Positions 55,069 to 63,810 of a DNA stretch of 64,000 nucleotides are shown here, one piece after another. Made by a program: the position numbers and the translations under genes. This DNA comes from Kiritimatiellota bacterium (GTDB taxonomy: Bacteria; Verrucomicrobiota; Lentisphaeria; Oligosphaerales; JAADHN01): the NCBI GenBank assembly GCA_013151865.1, contig JAADHN010000066.1, positions 1,438 to 65,437 of the forward strand, given 5' to 3'. The notes beneath the pieces were generated by a model. That model had not been told where the DNA came from. It saw only the letters and a program-made list of their open reading frames with translations, and did no database searches. How positions within the stretch are numbered: the first letter of the stretch is position 1; every line of letters begins with the position of its first letter.

Positions 55069-58000
55069 ATGAAAACGATGCGGACCCTGCTCGAACGCGT
55101 TCGGGGCCGGATTCATTGCGCAGTGCACAATGCGGGGCGTCGTTCCCGATTCGGACTGTACGCGTTCGCCGCGTGCGGCTTCTCGGTCGCGGCGACGCTG
55201 GCCGCGGACGTCAACCCCGTGAGCAACGGCGGGTTCGAGGACGTGGGGCCGGACGGACGACCGCGGGACTGGGAGTACGTGGGCCGCGAGGCCCGGCTGG
55301 TTCAAGATGCGCACAGCGGAAAACGGGCCATCCTGCTTCGGCGCACGCCGGAGATCGCAGCACAGAAAGGACTGGAAACCGGCCTCAATCGCGCTTGGCG
55401 GCCGCACTCCGGGGAACGGGGCCGAATGCTGACCGAACGCAAGGGCGGCATCCGTTTCTTTTACAAGGTAGTACGGGCGGACGCGGACGCGCAACTTCGC
55501 TTCTTTGTGATCCCCATGAACGCGGGGCCCATGGAAAACACGGGGTCACCCCGGGCCGTGTTCGAAGTGCCGAAAACCTACGCCGGAGACGGCAAGTGGC
55601 ACTTGGGCATTGTAGGATATGATTTCACGAAAGGCACGGCCTGTCGGTGGGTGCAGGTTTCGCCGCGCATCATGGGGCAGGGGACGGCGGAATGGCTCCT
55701 GGACGACATCCAATGGGTCCCGAACGCCGGCCCGGTCCCCTCGATTCGCGACCTGCGCGTCTACGAAACACCCGGGGCGGAAGGCCGATCTTGCACCCTG
55801 CGCCTGGTAGTCCGCAATGCCGGGGATCGACCGCTGAAGACCCGGGCGGTGCTCTCGCTTTCCAACGATTTGCGCGTCCGGGAAAGCTCGACGCGCACGG
55901 TGGGACCGTTGGCGGCGCAGGGCACGACCGCCATCGAGTGGACCGTGCTCGGGGCACGCTCGCCGCGCAGCAGGGCCGCGGTACGATTGACGGCGGGCGA
56001 GATCGAGGCCACCCGCTCTGTCCGTTTTGCGCCGAAAATCGTCGAATCTTGGATCGAAACCGGGCGGTTTGTGCTGTGGCCCGGGGCACGGACACAGGCC
56101 ACGCTGGTCCTGCGCAACACCGGGACCTGCACTGCCGACGGAATCACCGCCCGCATCGCGGTCGGGGCCGGGTTGCGCGTTCTCGGCCCGGCGGCGGTCT
56201 CAGGGCGAAGCGCCGTCCCGGGAAAGCTCACCCGCATCGGGTTTCAAATCGAGGCGACCGCCCAAACCCCGGTCACGGAGGTCCGCTGCACATGGCAGAG
56301 CGTCGCGGGCGAATGCGGCGAATGCCGAGCGGAACTGGTGGTGGGCGCGCCCGCACCCGCTGCGCCGCAAGACGCACCCAAGGACGCCCTGCGACTCACC
56401 GGCAGAACAGCGGAAATCATTTTCCCGCGAAACGGATTCGGTTACGGCATCGGCTGGGTGTATGCCCGCCCATCCGGGGAACCGATCGGCGTGATCCCCC
56501 GGCTGGGCCGCATTGTATCGGGCCCTGCGGACACCGCGGCAGTCCCCCTGTTTGCGGACTCCGCAAAGCGCGGTCCTCCCGGTCCGTGCCTGGGCGGCAA
56601 AACGGACGGAAGCAACAGAGGCGGGAGCAGTCTGACCTTCCTGGTGAAAAACGGCGCCTTGGCGAAGTGCGGACTCCCGGAAGGCGTGTCGATCCGATTC
56701 GCCGTCCCCGGCTCCGGGGCGAGCGGAGCGGCGGCACGGCTCATTACGGTGACCGTCCGCGCCCGAGTCACCCGCCCTGGGGCGGTTCGTGCGCTGGATG
56801 GGCCGTTTCTCTGCCCGGGCGAAGGCGCGTCGTCGTCGAAGCGCACCGAAGCACTCTTTCCCGGCCTCGAGTGGTTGCAGGGAGACGAGTACTCGTCTTG
56901 GGACACCGACATCGCGTTCGACCACCCGGACCGGTTGCGCAGCGCGCCGCATCCGCACAAGATCACGATCCCTCTTATGGTCGTGCGCCGAAACCGCGTC
57001 GCCACCGGGTTGTTCTGGCATTCCCGCGCGACCTGGAACGACGGTGTGCAACCCCGCGATTTTGCGCCGGATGAAAGCGCCGTGGACCGACCATGCGCCG
57101 TGTTCGCCGCACCGGACCGGTTTGCCGGGCACGCGTCGTCGACCCTCGGGCTTTTCCTCCCGACGATCCCGCACTGGATCCAACCGAACGAGCGGGCAGC
57201 GGCACGCGCATGGCCGACTCAGGGCGCCGCGCCGTTGCGCATCCGCTTGGTGTACGGCTTCTACGTCAATCCGGCAAGCGATTCCGTACTCGATGCGGTA
57301 CTGGATTGGGCACGCGTTTTCGGCTTCCCGGCACCCCGGCGCTCACCTCGCGCCCGCGGGCCGGCGCCGGCGCCGGGTTCAGTGGACGTATACCGCGGGC
57401 CCGGTCTGCCGGACTGGGCACGGGCCGCCGATTTCAGCGAACACTGGTCCCCGCCTGCGCCCGGTCAATGGGTCGATGAAGTCGAGTGGAGCATGAATGC
57501 TTATCTCAAAAGCTTGTGGGACCCGGAGCAGCACGGTTGGTGGAATTACTGGGGAGGACCGGGATTGACGCATAAGACCGGCGCGTACCCGGCTTTTCTC
57601 TTGGACTGCGTCATCGGCGAACGTTTGACCGACGACCCGGAACTCGGCAAACGCCTGAAGGCACTGCTGGACGATGTGCGCGGCCGCGCACCCGAGTCTG
57701 TGCCCGGCGGCGACGACATGGGGTTTCGATTCGGCGACCCGACCGCGGCACTTGCGGCATCCGCAGTGCAAGCCGGGGACATAATGCGTGCCCAACCGGC
57801 GGAGGGCGGTTGGCGATTCCGCCCTCGGATCGGCAAAGGCGGCGTATTCCGGGGAAGGGACTACCGGTTGCTCGGGCGGGACGGGGAGGAAGGAAACGGA
57901 CTCACAGCGCGCCGGGCCTATAACATGCTGTTCGTGAGCCGGATGACCGGGGATGAAACGTTGCTTTCCGCGGGCCTCAAGGCTTTGAGAAGCATGGAGA

Positions 58001-59292
58001 AGTTCCGAATCCCACGTGCGGCCCAAGTGTGGGAAGTGCCGGTGCATACCCCGGATATCCTGGCTGCCGCCGACGCCTGCGAAGCTTACCTGGAAGCCTA
58101 TCGAATCACCGGCGACAAACAATGGCTGGACCGGGCCGTGTATTGGGAAACCGCCGGCCTGCCCTTCCTCTATCTTTGGGACGTGGACGCTTTCCCGTTC
58201 CTCCGCTATGCCTCGATTCCCGTATTCGGCGCTACCTGGAAACGCGGCTCCTGGTTTGGGAGGCCCGTGCAATGGAACGGATTGCGCTGGGCTTTCGCCG
58301 CGCAGAAACTCGCGGAAGTCGATTCCTCCCTGCCCTGGCGGATGCTCGCCGCCGGCGTGACCATTTCCGCCATGTATCAACAGGGGTCGGACCCCGAAAG
58401 CAAGAGTTTCGCCCTTTGGCCGGACAGCATCAGCGCGGAAGACGCACGGAAATCGGCATGGGTCTTTCCCCCCGTTCACATCCTCGAAAACGTGTACAAA
58501 CTCATGGGGTACGAACCGCGCCCGACTACGGTGGCGGTCCCGGCCGGGGCGGGGAAAATCCGCATCGATGCCTGCGGGCGTATCGGAGCGCCGCAATACG
58601 CCGGTGGGGTGCTGCGGTTCGCACTTTCGGCCCCGCCGCCGTTGCCGACGCAGGTTCTGGTGATCGGAATATCGAGCCCCACGGAAGTGCTCGTGGACGG
58701 GAAAGCCCTGCCCCGGGCCGACACGGCGGAAAGACGTGTAAGAACTGCCGCGTGGTGGACGTACGACAGGGATGCGCGCCTGCTCCGGGTGCGCCCCAAC
58801 GTGACCGGGAAACACACGATTGCGCTGCGCTCGGTGCGGTGGCGGGCAGGCCGAGTCCTGCCTCAAGTCCAGACGCGATTGGATTTCGATTTCGATTCCG
58901 GACGCCAGGGCTGGCGTCCCGCGCACGACATCGCTGCGGCAGACGCCGCGGACGGCGTGCTGGACATCACCGTGAACGGACCCGATCCGTACCTGGTCCG
59001 CCCCATGTGCCGGATCGACGGGAACATGATCGCGAGAATCCATGTGCGTATGGCCGTGGACGGTGGAAACCGGGCGCAATTCTACTGGACCACGGCGAAA
59101 GCCCCGGCCATGTCCGAAGCCCGGGCCGCCTGGGTCGCCGTGAACGCGGACGGCAGGATGCACGACTATTCGTTCGATGTGGGCGCCCACCCTTTGTGGC
59201 GGGGGCAAATCATCACGGCCGTACGACTGGATCCGACGAACGGGGTGAAACAGGCCCGCGCCCGCATCGACTTCGTTCGCGGCGATCCCTGA
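55069..59292 (+). CDS. Secreted giant protein with binding domain and alpha/alpha-barrel-like region
   Basis: 1407 residues. ATG 55069 follows CGGGAG; the frame is open back to 54679 without protein character. A signal peptide occurs at about 25-46 (basic stretch, then LYAFAACGFSVAATLAAD). A carbohydrate-binding-like sandwich follows (VNPVSNGGFEDVGPDG, about 47-220), then two beta-sandwich domains (CARDB-like, LRLVVRNAGDRPL and ATLVLRNTGTCTA), a middle beta-rich domain (FGYGIGWVYARPSG), and from about residue 780 an alpha-helical toroid-like region: WVDEVEWSMNAYLKSLWD, GDDMGFRFGDPTAAL, ARRAYNMLFVSRMTGD, AAADACEAYLEAYRITGDKQWLDRAV, DVDAFPFLRYAS. That region resembles six-hairpin glycosidases. 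A last beta domain (LDFDFDSGRQGWRPA) closes the protein. Likely polysaccharide degradation outside the cell. Confidence 0.87.
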   Translation: MKTMRTLLERVRGRIHCAVHNAGRRSRFGLYAFAACGFSVAATLAADVNPVSNGGFEDVGPDGRPRDWEYVGREARLVQDAHSGKRAILLRRTPEIAAQKGLETGLNRAWRPHSGERGRMLTERKGGIRFFYKVVRADADAQLRFFVIPMNAGPMENTGSPRAVFEVPKTYAGDGKWHLGIVGYDFTKGTACRWVQVSPRIMGQGTAEWLLDDIQWVPNAGPVPSIRDLRVYETPGAEGRSCTLRLVVRNAGDRPLKTRAVLSLSNDLRVRESSTRTVGPLAAQGTTAIEWTVLGARSPRSRAAVRLTAGEIEATRSVRFAPKIVESWIETGRFVLWPGARTQATLVLRNTGTCTADGITARIAVGAGLRVLGPAAVSGRSAVPGKLTRIGFQIEATAQTPVTEVRCTWQSVAGECGECRAELVVGAPAPAAPQDAPKDALRLTGRTAEIIFPRNGFGYGIGWVYARPSGEPIGVIPRLGRIVSGPADTAAVPLFADSAKRGPPGPCLGGKTDGSNRGGSSLTFLVKNGALAKCGLPEGVSIRFAVPGSGASGAAARLITVTVRARVTRPGAVRALDGPFLCPGEGASSSKRTEALFPGLEWLQGDEYSSWDTDIAFDHPDRLRSAPHPHKITIPLMVVRRNRVATGLFWHSRATWNDGVQPRDFAPDESAVDRPCAVFAAPDRFAGHASSTLGLFLPTIPHWIQPNERAAARAWPTQGAAPLRIRLVYGFYVNPASDSVLDAVLDWARVFGFPAPRRSPRARGPAPAPGSVDVYRGPGLPDWARAADFSEHWSPPAPGQWVDEVEWSMNAYLKSLWDPEQHGWWNYWGGPGLTHKTGAYPAFLLDCVIGERLTDDPELGKRLKALLDDVRGRAPESVPGGDDMGFRFGDPTAALAASAVQAGDIMRAQPAEGGWRFRPRIGKGGVFRGRDYRLLGRDGEEGNGLTARRAYNMLFVSRMTGDETLLSAGLKALRSMEKFRIPRAAQVWEVPVHTPDILAAADACEAYLEAYRITGDKQWLDRAVYWETAGLPFLYLWDVDAFPFLRYASIPVFGATWKRGSWFGRPVQWNGLRWAFAAQKLAEVDSSLPWRMLAAGVTISAMYQQGSDPESKSFALWPDSISAEDARKSAWVFPPVHILENVYKLMGYEPRPTTVAVPAGAGKIRIDACGRIGAPQYAGGVLRFALSAPPPLPTQVLVIGISSPTEVLVDGKALPRADTAERRVRTAAWWTYDRDARLLRVRPNVTGKHTIALRSVRWRAGRVLPQVQTRLDFDFDSGRQGWRPAHDIAAADAADGVLDITVNGPDPYLVRPMCRIDGNMIARIHVRMAVDGGNRAQFYWTTAKAPAMSEARAAWVAVNADGRMHDYSFDVGAHPLWRGQIITAVRLDPTNGVKQARARIDFVRGDP

Positions 59293-59359
59293 CCGTCCCT
59301 CAGAACTCGGTAACGCTGTAAAGCAGAATGCCCTCTTTTTTTTGTCACAGTCACCGCCA

Positions 59360-59432
59360 GTGTGGGCGACTACTTTACAGAAGATGACGCTAAGCTCAGA
59401 TTCGCGCGAAACTGTAACGCAGTCGCCCACAC
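59360..59432 (+). promoter_or_regulatory. Long inverted repeat (12 bp perfect, 21-bp arms)
   Basis: GTGTGGGCGACT (59360-59371) is exactly complementary to 59421-59432. Its inner neighbours TTACAG (59375-59380) and CTGTAA (59412-59417) also pair, giving 18 of 21 matched positions per arm around a 31-nt loop. It could be an operator with two symmetric half-sites, or a leader RNA structure. Confidence 0.5.
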
Positions 59433-59473
59433 CCATTCCCGGGAGTCCGTCCAAAAAAGGGAATCCAACTTTA

Positions 59474-59504
59474 CAGACCTCCAAGCTCAATCTACTGAGG
59501 TCTG
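59474..59504 (+). promoter_or_regulatory. Hairpin in the same leader
   Basis: CAGACCTC (59474-59481) pairs perfectly with GAGGTCTG (59497-59504) across a 15-nt loop. No U-run follows. Confidence 0.4.
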
Positions 59505-59623
59505 GTCCATGGATGGGACGCGCCCCGGGCCGAATCTGGAGGATTCTGTCAGGAATATTGGGTTTGTTTGGAACATGTGGAAATGCTCGGTGTCGGAATG
59601 GTTGTTACAAGGAGATTTCGTTT

Positions 59624-60079
59624 ATGATCCTGGGAACGCGGCCAGTCCGTACCATGCCGCTGTTGGTGTTGGGGTTGCTTGCCTGTGTCCTGGTCAACGC
59701 AGGGGGACACCCACGCGTCGTGGTTTGCTACGGAATGGATGGCCATGTTTCATTGGAATCGACTTCCGGGGCACGCTGCAGCCAGGTTTCCGAGGTGATC
59801 GTTCGCCCGACTGCCGCGCCGCAGAGAAATGTGTCTCTCACCGCGGCCGCCGGTCATTGCGCGCCTTGCGTTGATATCCCCATTCCGTTCAGTGGATTTG
59901 AACAACAGCCTTTTCTCACGCAGGGCCCTTCCGTACCAAGCCTTGTTCCGACCGGCCCGGTCTCGGCTGATGCTTCTCCCGTGTTCACATCACTCCCTGC
60001 CGTCCGTCTTGTTCCCCCATCTTCCCTCGACTTCAGTCTGGCGCTCACGTCCCTTCGCACCGTCATCCTTTTGATCTGA
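59624..60079 (+). CDS. Small secreted Cys/His protein of the metal-linked operon
   Basis: 151 residues; ATG 59624 sits nine bases after AAGGAG (59609-59614). A signal peptide covers about 8-28. The mature part opens with PRVVVCYGMDGHVSLES, has another Cys soon after (GARCSQV), and later AAGHCAPCVDIPIPF; these Cys and His residues could bind metal or form disulfides. The rest is Ser/Pro/Leu-rich with a hydrophobic C-terminus. I do not recognise a named family, but the CYGxDGHV ... HCxPCxDIP pattern looks like a conserved feature rather than chance. First gene of a four-gene series (170, 36 and 33 bp gaps) with the isomerase, transporter-HflK fusion and HflC. Confidence 0.8.
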   Translation: MILGTRPVRTMPLLVLGLLACVLVNAGGHPRVVVCYGMDGHVSLESTSGARCSQVSEVIVRPTAAPQRNVSLTAAAGHCAPCVDIPIPFSGFEQQPFLTQGPSVPSLVPTGPVSADASPVFTSLPAVRLVPPSSLDFSLALTSLRTVILLI

Positions 60080-60249
60080 CTTCCCCCCTCTCTTCCCGGT
60101 CGTCCGTATCCCCCTGAGCTGCCGACCTTGCGATGGCAGCACACTCTTGGCACTCTTGGCATCCCCGGCTTTGCCCACGCCCGCTGGCGTGTGTAGGTCG
60201 CATCCAACCTCCCAGAACGAGAGAATCTTAACAGACGCAGGCCAGCACC

Positions 60250-62208
60250 ATGTCTCAAAAGTTCCTGATATTCGTGACCGTTCTGGCAGTCGCAGCCCTG
60301 ACGCTGCTGCTTGTCCTGCTGGCTGTCAGAGAAGAGCAAAGTACGAAAAGGATCATTGTCGAACGGGACAAACGCATCGGTGAGAATGTCGTCGCCACCT
60401 TTACCGGCGGCGAGGTCACGACCAGCGAACTGCGCAAATTCATCAATGAACGAACCCGACGATCGGGCGAACACGCTGCTTGCGACAAACACAGCTACGA
60501 TCATTCCAAATGTTCGCCCGACGAAAAATGCGAGAACCATCCCCTCAATTCGGTCGAATCCTATCGGGCCCTGCTCAGGCAATTGGTCATGGACAAGATG
60601 GTTGAACGCTGGATCCGTGAAAAAGGGATGCTGTCTCGAAAACAGGTTAAACACCGATTAAAGCATCTGGTTGAAGAAATCAACTTGGGCGCCCTCGCGG
60701 GGGAAATGCACGCCGACAAGGTGAAACCCGACAAAATCGAGATGCGCCAGTACTATGAGGAACACAAAGATGAGTACAAGAATCGTCCTTTCAGCGAAGT
60801 GGAAGAGGAAATCGAGGGAATCCTGGTCGCTCGGAAACAGAGTGAGTTCATTCCAAAGTATATCGAGGAACTGAAAGCCAATGCGGTCATTGAGAGGAAC
60901 TATGACCTGATTAAAGTCCCGGAACCGACCGAGGCGGAAATCCGAGCTTACTACGACCAGCACAGCAAGGAATATGTCCGCGCAGAGTTCCTGCGCATTC
61001 AAATTCTGCGAATCGGAGCCGAAGACGAAAAAGCGGGTCGGGCAAAAGCCGAAAAGGCCCTGGCCAAGTTGCGCGCCGGGGCAGACTTCGAAGAGGTGGC
61101 CCGAGACTTTGCCGACGACAAGACCGCGCCCATCGAGCTGGTGGAGCGCGGCCGGAAAAGCAAACGGTTCGAGGAACGAGTGTTTCGCTATTACGCCGGC
61201 GAACTGACGCCGATTTTCAAAGACGGCGGATTCTTCTATATCGTGAAGATCCTTGAACGGGAAGGAAAGAAAAAGAAGTCGCTTCCCGAGGTATTGGCGG
61301 AGGTTACCGCAGCCGTTCGTCGACAGAAAGAAGAAGAGAAATTCAAGTATAACAAGTATGACGCTCTTTTCAGCGTGCACGGCAAACGTTTTACGGTCGA
61401 AGAATTCCAGCAAGAGTTCTCGGAACTCTCCCCTGAAGAACAGAGGCAATTTGCCAGCTTCAAGGCCAAAAAGAACCTGCTCGATCAACTCATTGTCCGG
61501 CAATTGCTGATGGAAAAAGCCGAGGACAAAGGCGTGGAAGCTGAGAAGCGGAAAGAGATCGAGGAACTCAAGAAACGTGCCCTCCAGCAGATGCTGCATA
61601 AGGAAGAAGTGGACGAAAAAATCGAGGTCAGCGAAAAAGAGGCCAGAGAGCTTTATGAAAAACGGAAGAACGTCCTGATGGAACCGGCTAAAGCCAAGGT
61701 CAGCGTGATCCGGATCGGTACCGGGTTCAGCGCAGACGAACGCAAGCGGGCGCGGGAGAAAATCGAGGCGGCCCAAAAGAAACTCAACGCCGGGGCTGAT
61801 TTTGCCGAAGTGGCCAAGGAGTACTCCGAGGATTGGACCGCCACGCGCGGCGGAGAAATGGATCGGTGGATCTATGAAGGCGCCGGTCATCTCGGGGAAA
61901 TCTACGAGCACGGATTTCACCGGTACGTTTTCGCTCTGCAACCCGGTGAGACGAGCGACTTCTTCGAGTTCCGCAACAACTATTGGATCGTCAAAATGCG
62001 AGAACACCGCCCGAGCCGCCGGCAGACGTTCGAGGAAGCGCGGCCCACGATCGAAGCATATATCAAGGCCCTCAAGCACGAAGAGCGCATGTTCGAACTG
62101 CAGAACGAACTGTTGGAGAAGTCGCGACTGGTCATCCGGGACTTTGTCTTGAGCCGGATGCTTCAGGCCGAATCCACCGGCCATGAACACGAACGGGCAC
62201 TGTACTGA
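60250..62208 (+). CDS. Membrane-anchored double-parvulin peptidyl-prolyl isomerase with Cys/His segment
   Basis: 652 residues; ATG 60250 has a weak upstream site. A single N-terminal hydrophobic helix (5-26) should anchor it facing the periplasm. The early part is SurA/PpiD-like and carries an insert rich in metal ligands: H75, C78, H81, H85, C88, C94 and H97. Two parvulin-like rotamase domains are visible at about 235-330 (FLRIQILRIG ... AGADFEEVARDFADD) and about 480-600 (AKVSVIRIGTG ... AGADFAEVAKEYSED ... GGEMDRWI), separated by charged helices. Proteins of this layout help outer-membrane and exported proteins fold. The Cys/His insert is not part of the usual family and suggests metal sensing or transport coupling, matching the cation-transporter gene 36 bp downstream. 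Confidence 0.9.
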   Translation: MSQKFLIFVTVLAVAALTLLLVLLAVREEQSTKRIIVERDKRIGENVVATFTGGEVTTSELRKFINERTRRSGEHAACDKHSYDHSKCSPDEKCENHPLNSVESYRALLRQLVMDKMVERWIREKGMLSRKQVKHRLKHLVEEINLGALAGEMHADKVKPDKIEMRQYYEEHKDEYKNRPFSEVEEEIEGILVARKQSEFIPKYIEELKANAVIERNYDLIKVPEPTEAEIRAYYDQHSKEYVRAEFLRIQILRIGAEDEKAGRAKAEKALAKLRAGADFEEVARDFADDKTAPIELVERGRKSKRFEERVFRYYAGELTPIFKDGGFFYIVKILEREGKKKKSLPEVLAEVTAAVRRQKEEEKFKYNKYDALFSVHGKRFTVEEFQQEFSELSPEEQRQFASFKAKKNLLDQLIVRQLLMEKAEDKGVEAEKRKEIEELKKRALQQMLHKEEVDEKIEVSEKEARELYEKRKNVLMEPAKAKVSVIRIGTGFSADERKRAREKIEAAQKKLNAGADFAEVAKEYSEDWTATRGGEMDRWIYEGAGHLGEIYEHGFHRYVFALQPGETSDFFEFRNNYWIVKMREHRPSRRQTFEEARPTIEAYIKALKHEERMFELQNELLEKSRLVIRDFVLSRMLQAESTGHEHERALY

Positions 62209-62244
62209 CCGAGCACATACTGCTGTTGAAAGGAGAATGCCGAC

Positions 62245-63777
62245 GTGGAAAGAAAAGAGCAAACGGTCCTGATCAGCATCGGCGCCAACGGATTACTCAT
62301 TTCCCTGCGTTTTCTGCTCGCCTTCGTGTCCGGAAGTCTGGCCCTGAAAGCCAATGCCTGGCACTCCCTGGCCGACGTGTTCGTGCTGGGCGTCGTTTAC
62401 ATTGGCTTGTTTGTGGCACGACAGCAGGACCAGCGTTACGCCGGGATCATCGCATGGATGGAGAACATCGTCGCCATCTTCGTCTCGATCTTCATCTTTT
62501 GGATGGGCTTCGAGCTGTTCGGAGAGGCCGTGGCGGGAGAGGCCGTGGAACTGGCCTACGTCGTCCCATCAGCAATCGGTGCGTTTCTGGGCGTATGCAT
62601 TACTTACTTCATGGGGCGGTACATGCTCTTCGTGGGGCACGCGACCGGCTCGCCCAGCCTGATTGCCGCGGGGTCTCATGCTCGAATGGACATGTTCTGC
62701 TCTACGGCGGTGCTGCTGGGGCTGGTGGGAAGCATTTTCGGCCTGGTCGGCCTCGATAAGGTTGCCGCCACCATTGTGGTGGTCTTCATCTTCATGGCGG
62801 CCATCGAAATCTTCATGGCCAACGTCCGTGCCTTGCTCAGCGGTCGCGCCGAACTCGCCCATGAGCACGCGCACGGCCTGAACAAACCCGGCAAGCTGGT
62901 CACGGCGGGCATCGCCATACTGATCGCGGCCGGGTACCTCGGCTCGGGAGTCTACTACGTCCAGCCGGACGAACAGGCGGTGGTGCGCCGGCTCGGCAAG
63001 ATCCTCGAACGCCCCTTCGGTCCCGGCCTGCATTATCGCCTGCCGTACCCGATCGACCGGGCGAACATGGTCCGTACCGGCACGGTGCGCGAAGTCGGGA
63101 CCCGGAAACGCCTGCTGCTGAGCGGCGACGAGAACCTCGTGGAGGTTGACGTATCCGTGCACTATCGCGTGTCCGATCCGGTGAAATACCTCCTCAAAGC
63201 GGCCGCACCCGACACCCTTGTGCGCGAAGCGGCTCAGGCCAGCGTGCGCAACGCCGTGGGGCATCGACGAATCGACGATCTGTTGACCACCGGCCGCGAA
63301 GACGTTCTGGCAGAGGTCCGGAGGACACTCCAAGAAGAACTCGACAGGAGCGACACGGGTATCGAAGTGGTCGGTGTCCTCCTCTTGGAACTGCGCCCCC
63401 CAGAGGACGTCGTCGATGCCTTCTATGACGTAGCCAGTGCACGGGAAGACAAAGCCACCTACATCAACGAAGCCCATTCGGCACGTAATGCCTTGGTGCC
63501 CAAAGCACGGGGCGAAGCCGCCGAGAAAATCCTCGCCGCAGAAGCTTACAGAGAACAAAAAGTGCAGTACGCCGCGGGCGAAGCAGGTCGTTTTCTCAGC
63601 AAGCTCGAAGAATACGCCAAAGCCCGCGACATCACTGAAGTCCGTTTGTATCTCGAAGCCATGGAAAAAGTCTTGCCGGGCGTCAGAAAATTCCTGGTGG
63701 ACGGTGACGTCGAGACGGGAGAGACCGACCTCTGGTTTGTTGGTAAGGACGCCGGAAACCTGTTTGGCACGAAATAA
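62245..63777 (+). CDS. Cation diffusion facilitator fused to HflK (SPFH domain)
   Basis: 510 residues; GTG 62245 lies nine bases after AGGAG. Residues about 1-190 form six membrane helices of the cation diffusion facilitator family with an intact metal site: H40-S-L-A-D44 in helix 2 and H145-A-R-M-D149 in helix 5 (HxxxD/HxxxD, zinc type). The usual cytoplasmic CDF dimer domain is missing. Instead, after EHAHG, a seventh helix (about 217-236, KLVTAGIAILIAAGYLGSG) and a complete SPFH/band-7 domain of HflK type follow: VQPDEQAVVRRLGKI, PFGPGLHYRLPYPIDRANMV, VEVDVSVHYRVSDPVKYLLKA. HflK with HflC caps FtsH protease in the inner membrane. The next gene is HflC, 33 bp on. So metal efflux and protease control are physically joined here. 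Confidence 0.92.
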   Translation: MERKEQTVLISIGANGLLISLRFLLAFVSGSLALKANAWHSLADVFVLGVVYIGLFVARQQDQRYAGIIAWMENIVAIFVSIFIFWMGFELFGEAVAGEAVELAYVVPSAIGAFLGVCITYFMGRYMLFVGHATGSPSLIAAGSHARMDMFCSTAVLLGLVGSIFGLVGLDKVAATIVVVFIFMAAIEIFMANVRALLSGRAELAHEHAHGLNKPGKLVTAGIAILIAAGYLGSGVYYVQPDEQAVVRRLGKILERPFGPGLHYRLPYPIDRANMVRTGTVREVGTRKRLLLSGDENLVEVDVSVHYRVSDPVKYLLKAAAPDTLVREAAQASVRNAVGHRRIDDLLTTGREDVLAEVRRTLQEELDRSDTGIEVVGVLLLELRPPEDVVDAFYDVASAREDKATYINEAHSARNALVPKARGEAAEKILAAEAYREQKVQYAAGEAGRFLSKLEEYAKARDITEVRLYLEAMEKVLPGVRKFLVDGDVETGETDLWFVGKDAGNLFGTK

Positions 63778-63810
63778 CCCAGACACATTCGCAACGAAAG
63801 GAAAAAGCCG

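Larger units (their letters stand above)
59293..59623 (+). promoter_or_regulatory. Repeat-rich leader/regulatory region upstream of the metal-efflux-like operon
   Basis: 330 bp without a gene, less GC-rich than its surroundings, with a T-run near 59336-59344 and several inverted repeats. The octamer CTTTACAG occurs at 59373-59380 and 59469-59476, and in reverse at 59316-59323, with CTGTAA again at 59412-59417. The two inverted repeats inside it are listed separately. It probably controls the operon that begins at 59624. Confidence 0.5.

Noticed and set aside
62350..62380. Asn37 in the CDF part as a lost metal ligand
   Set aside because: The ligands of the HxxxD motif are H40 and D44, both present; Asn37 is the preceding non-ligand position.
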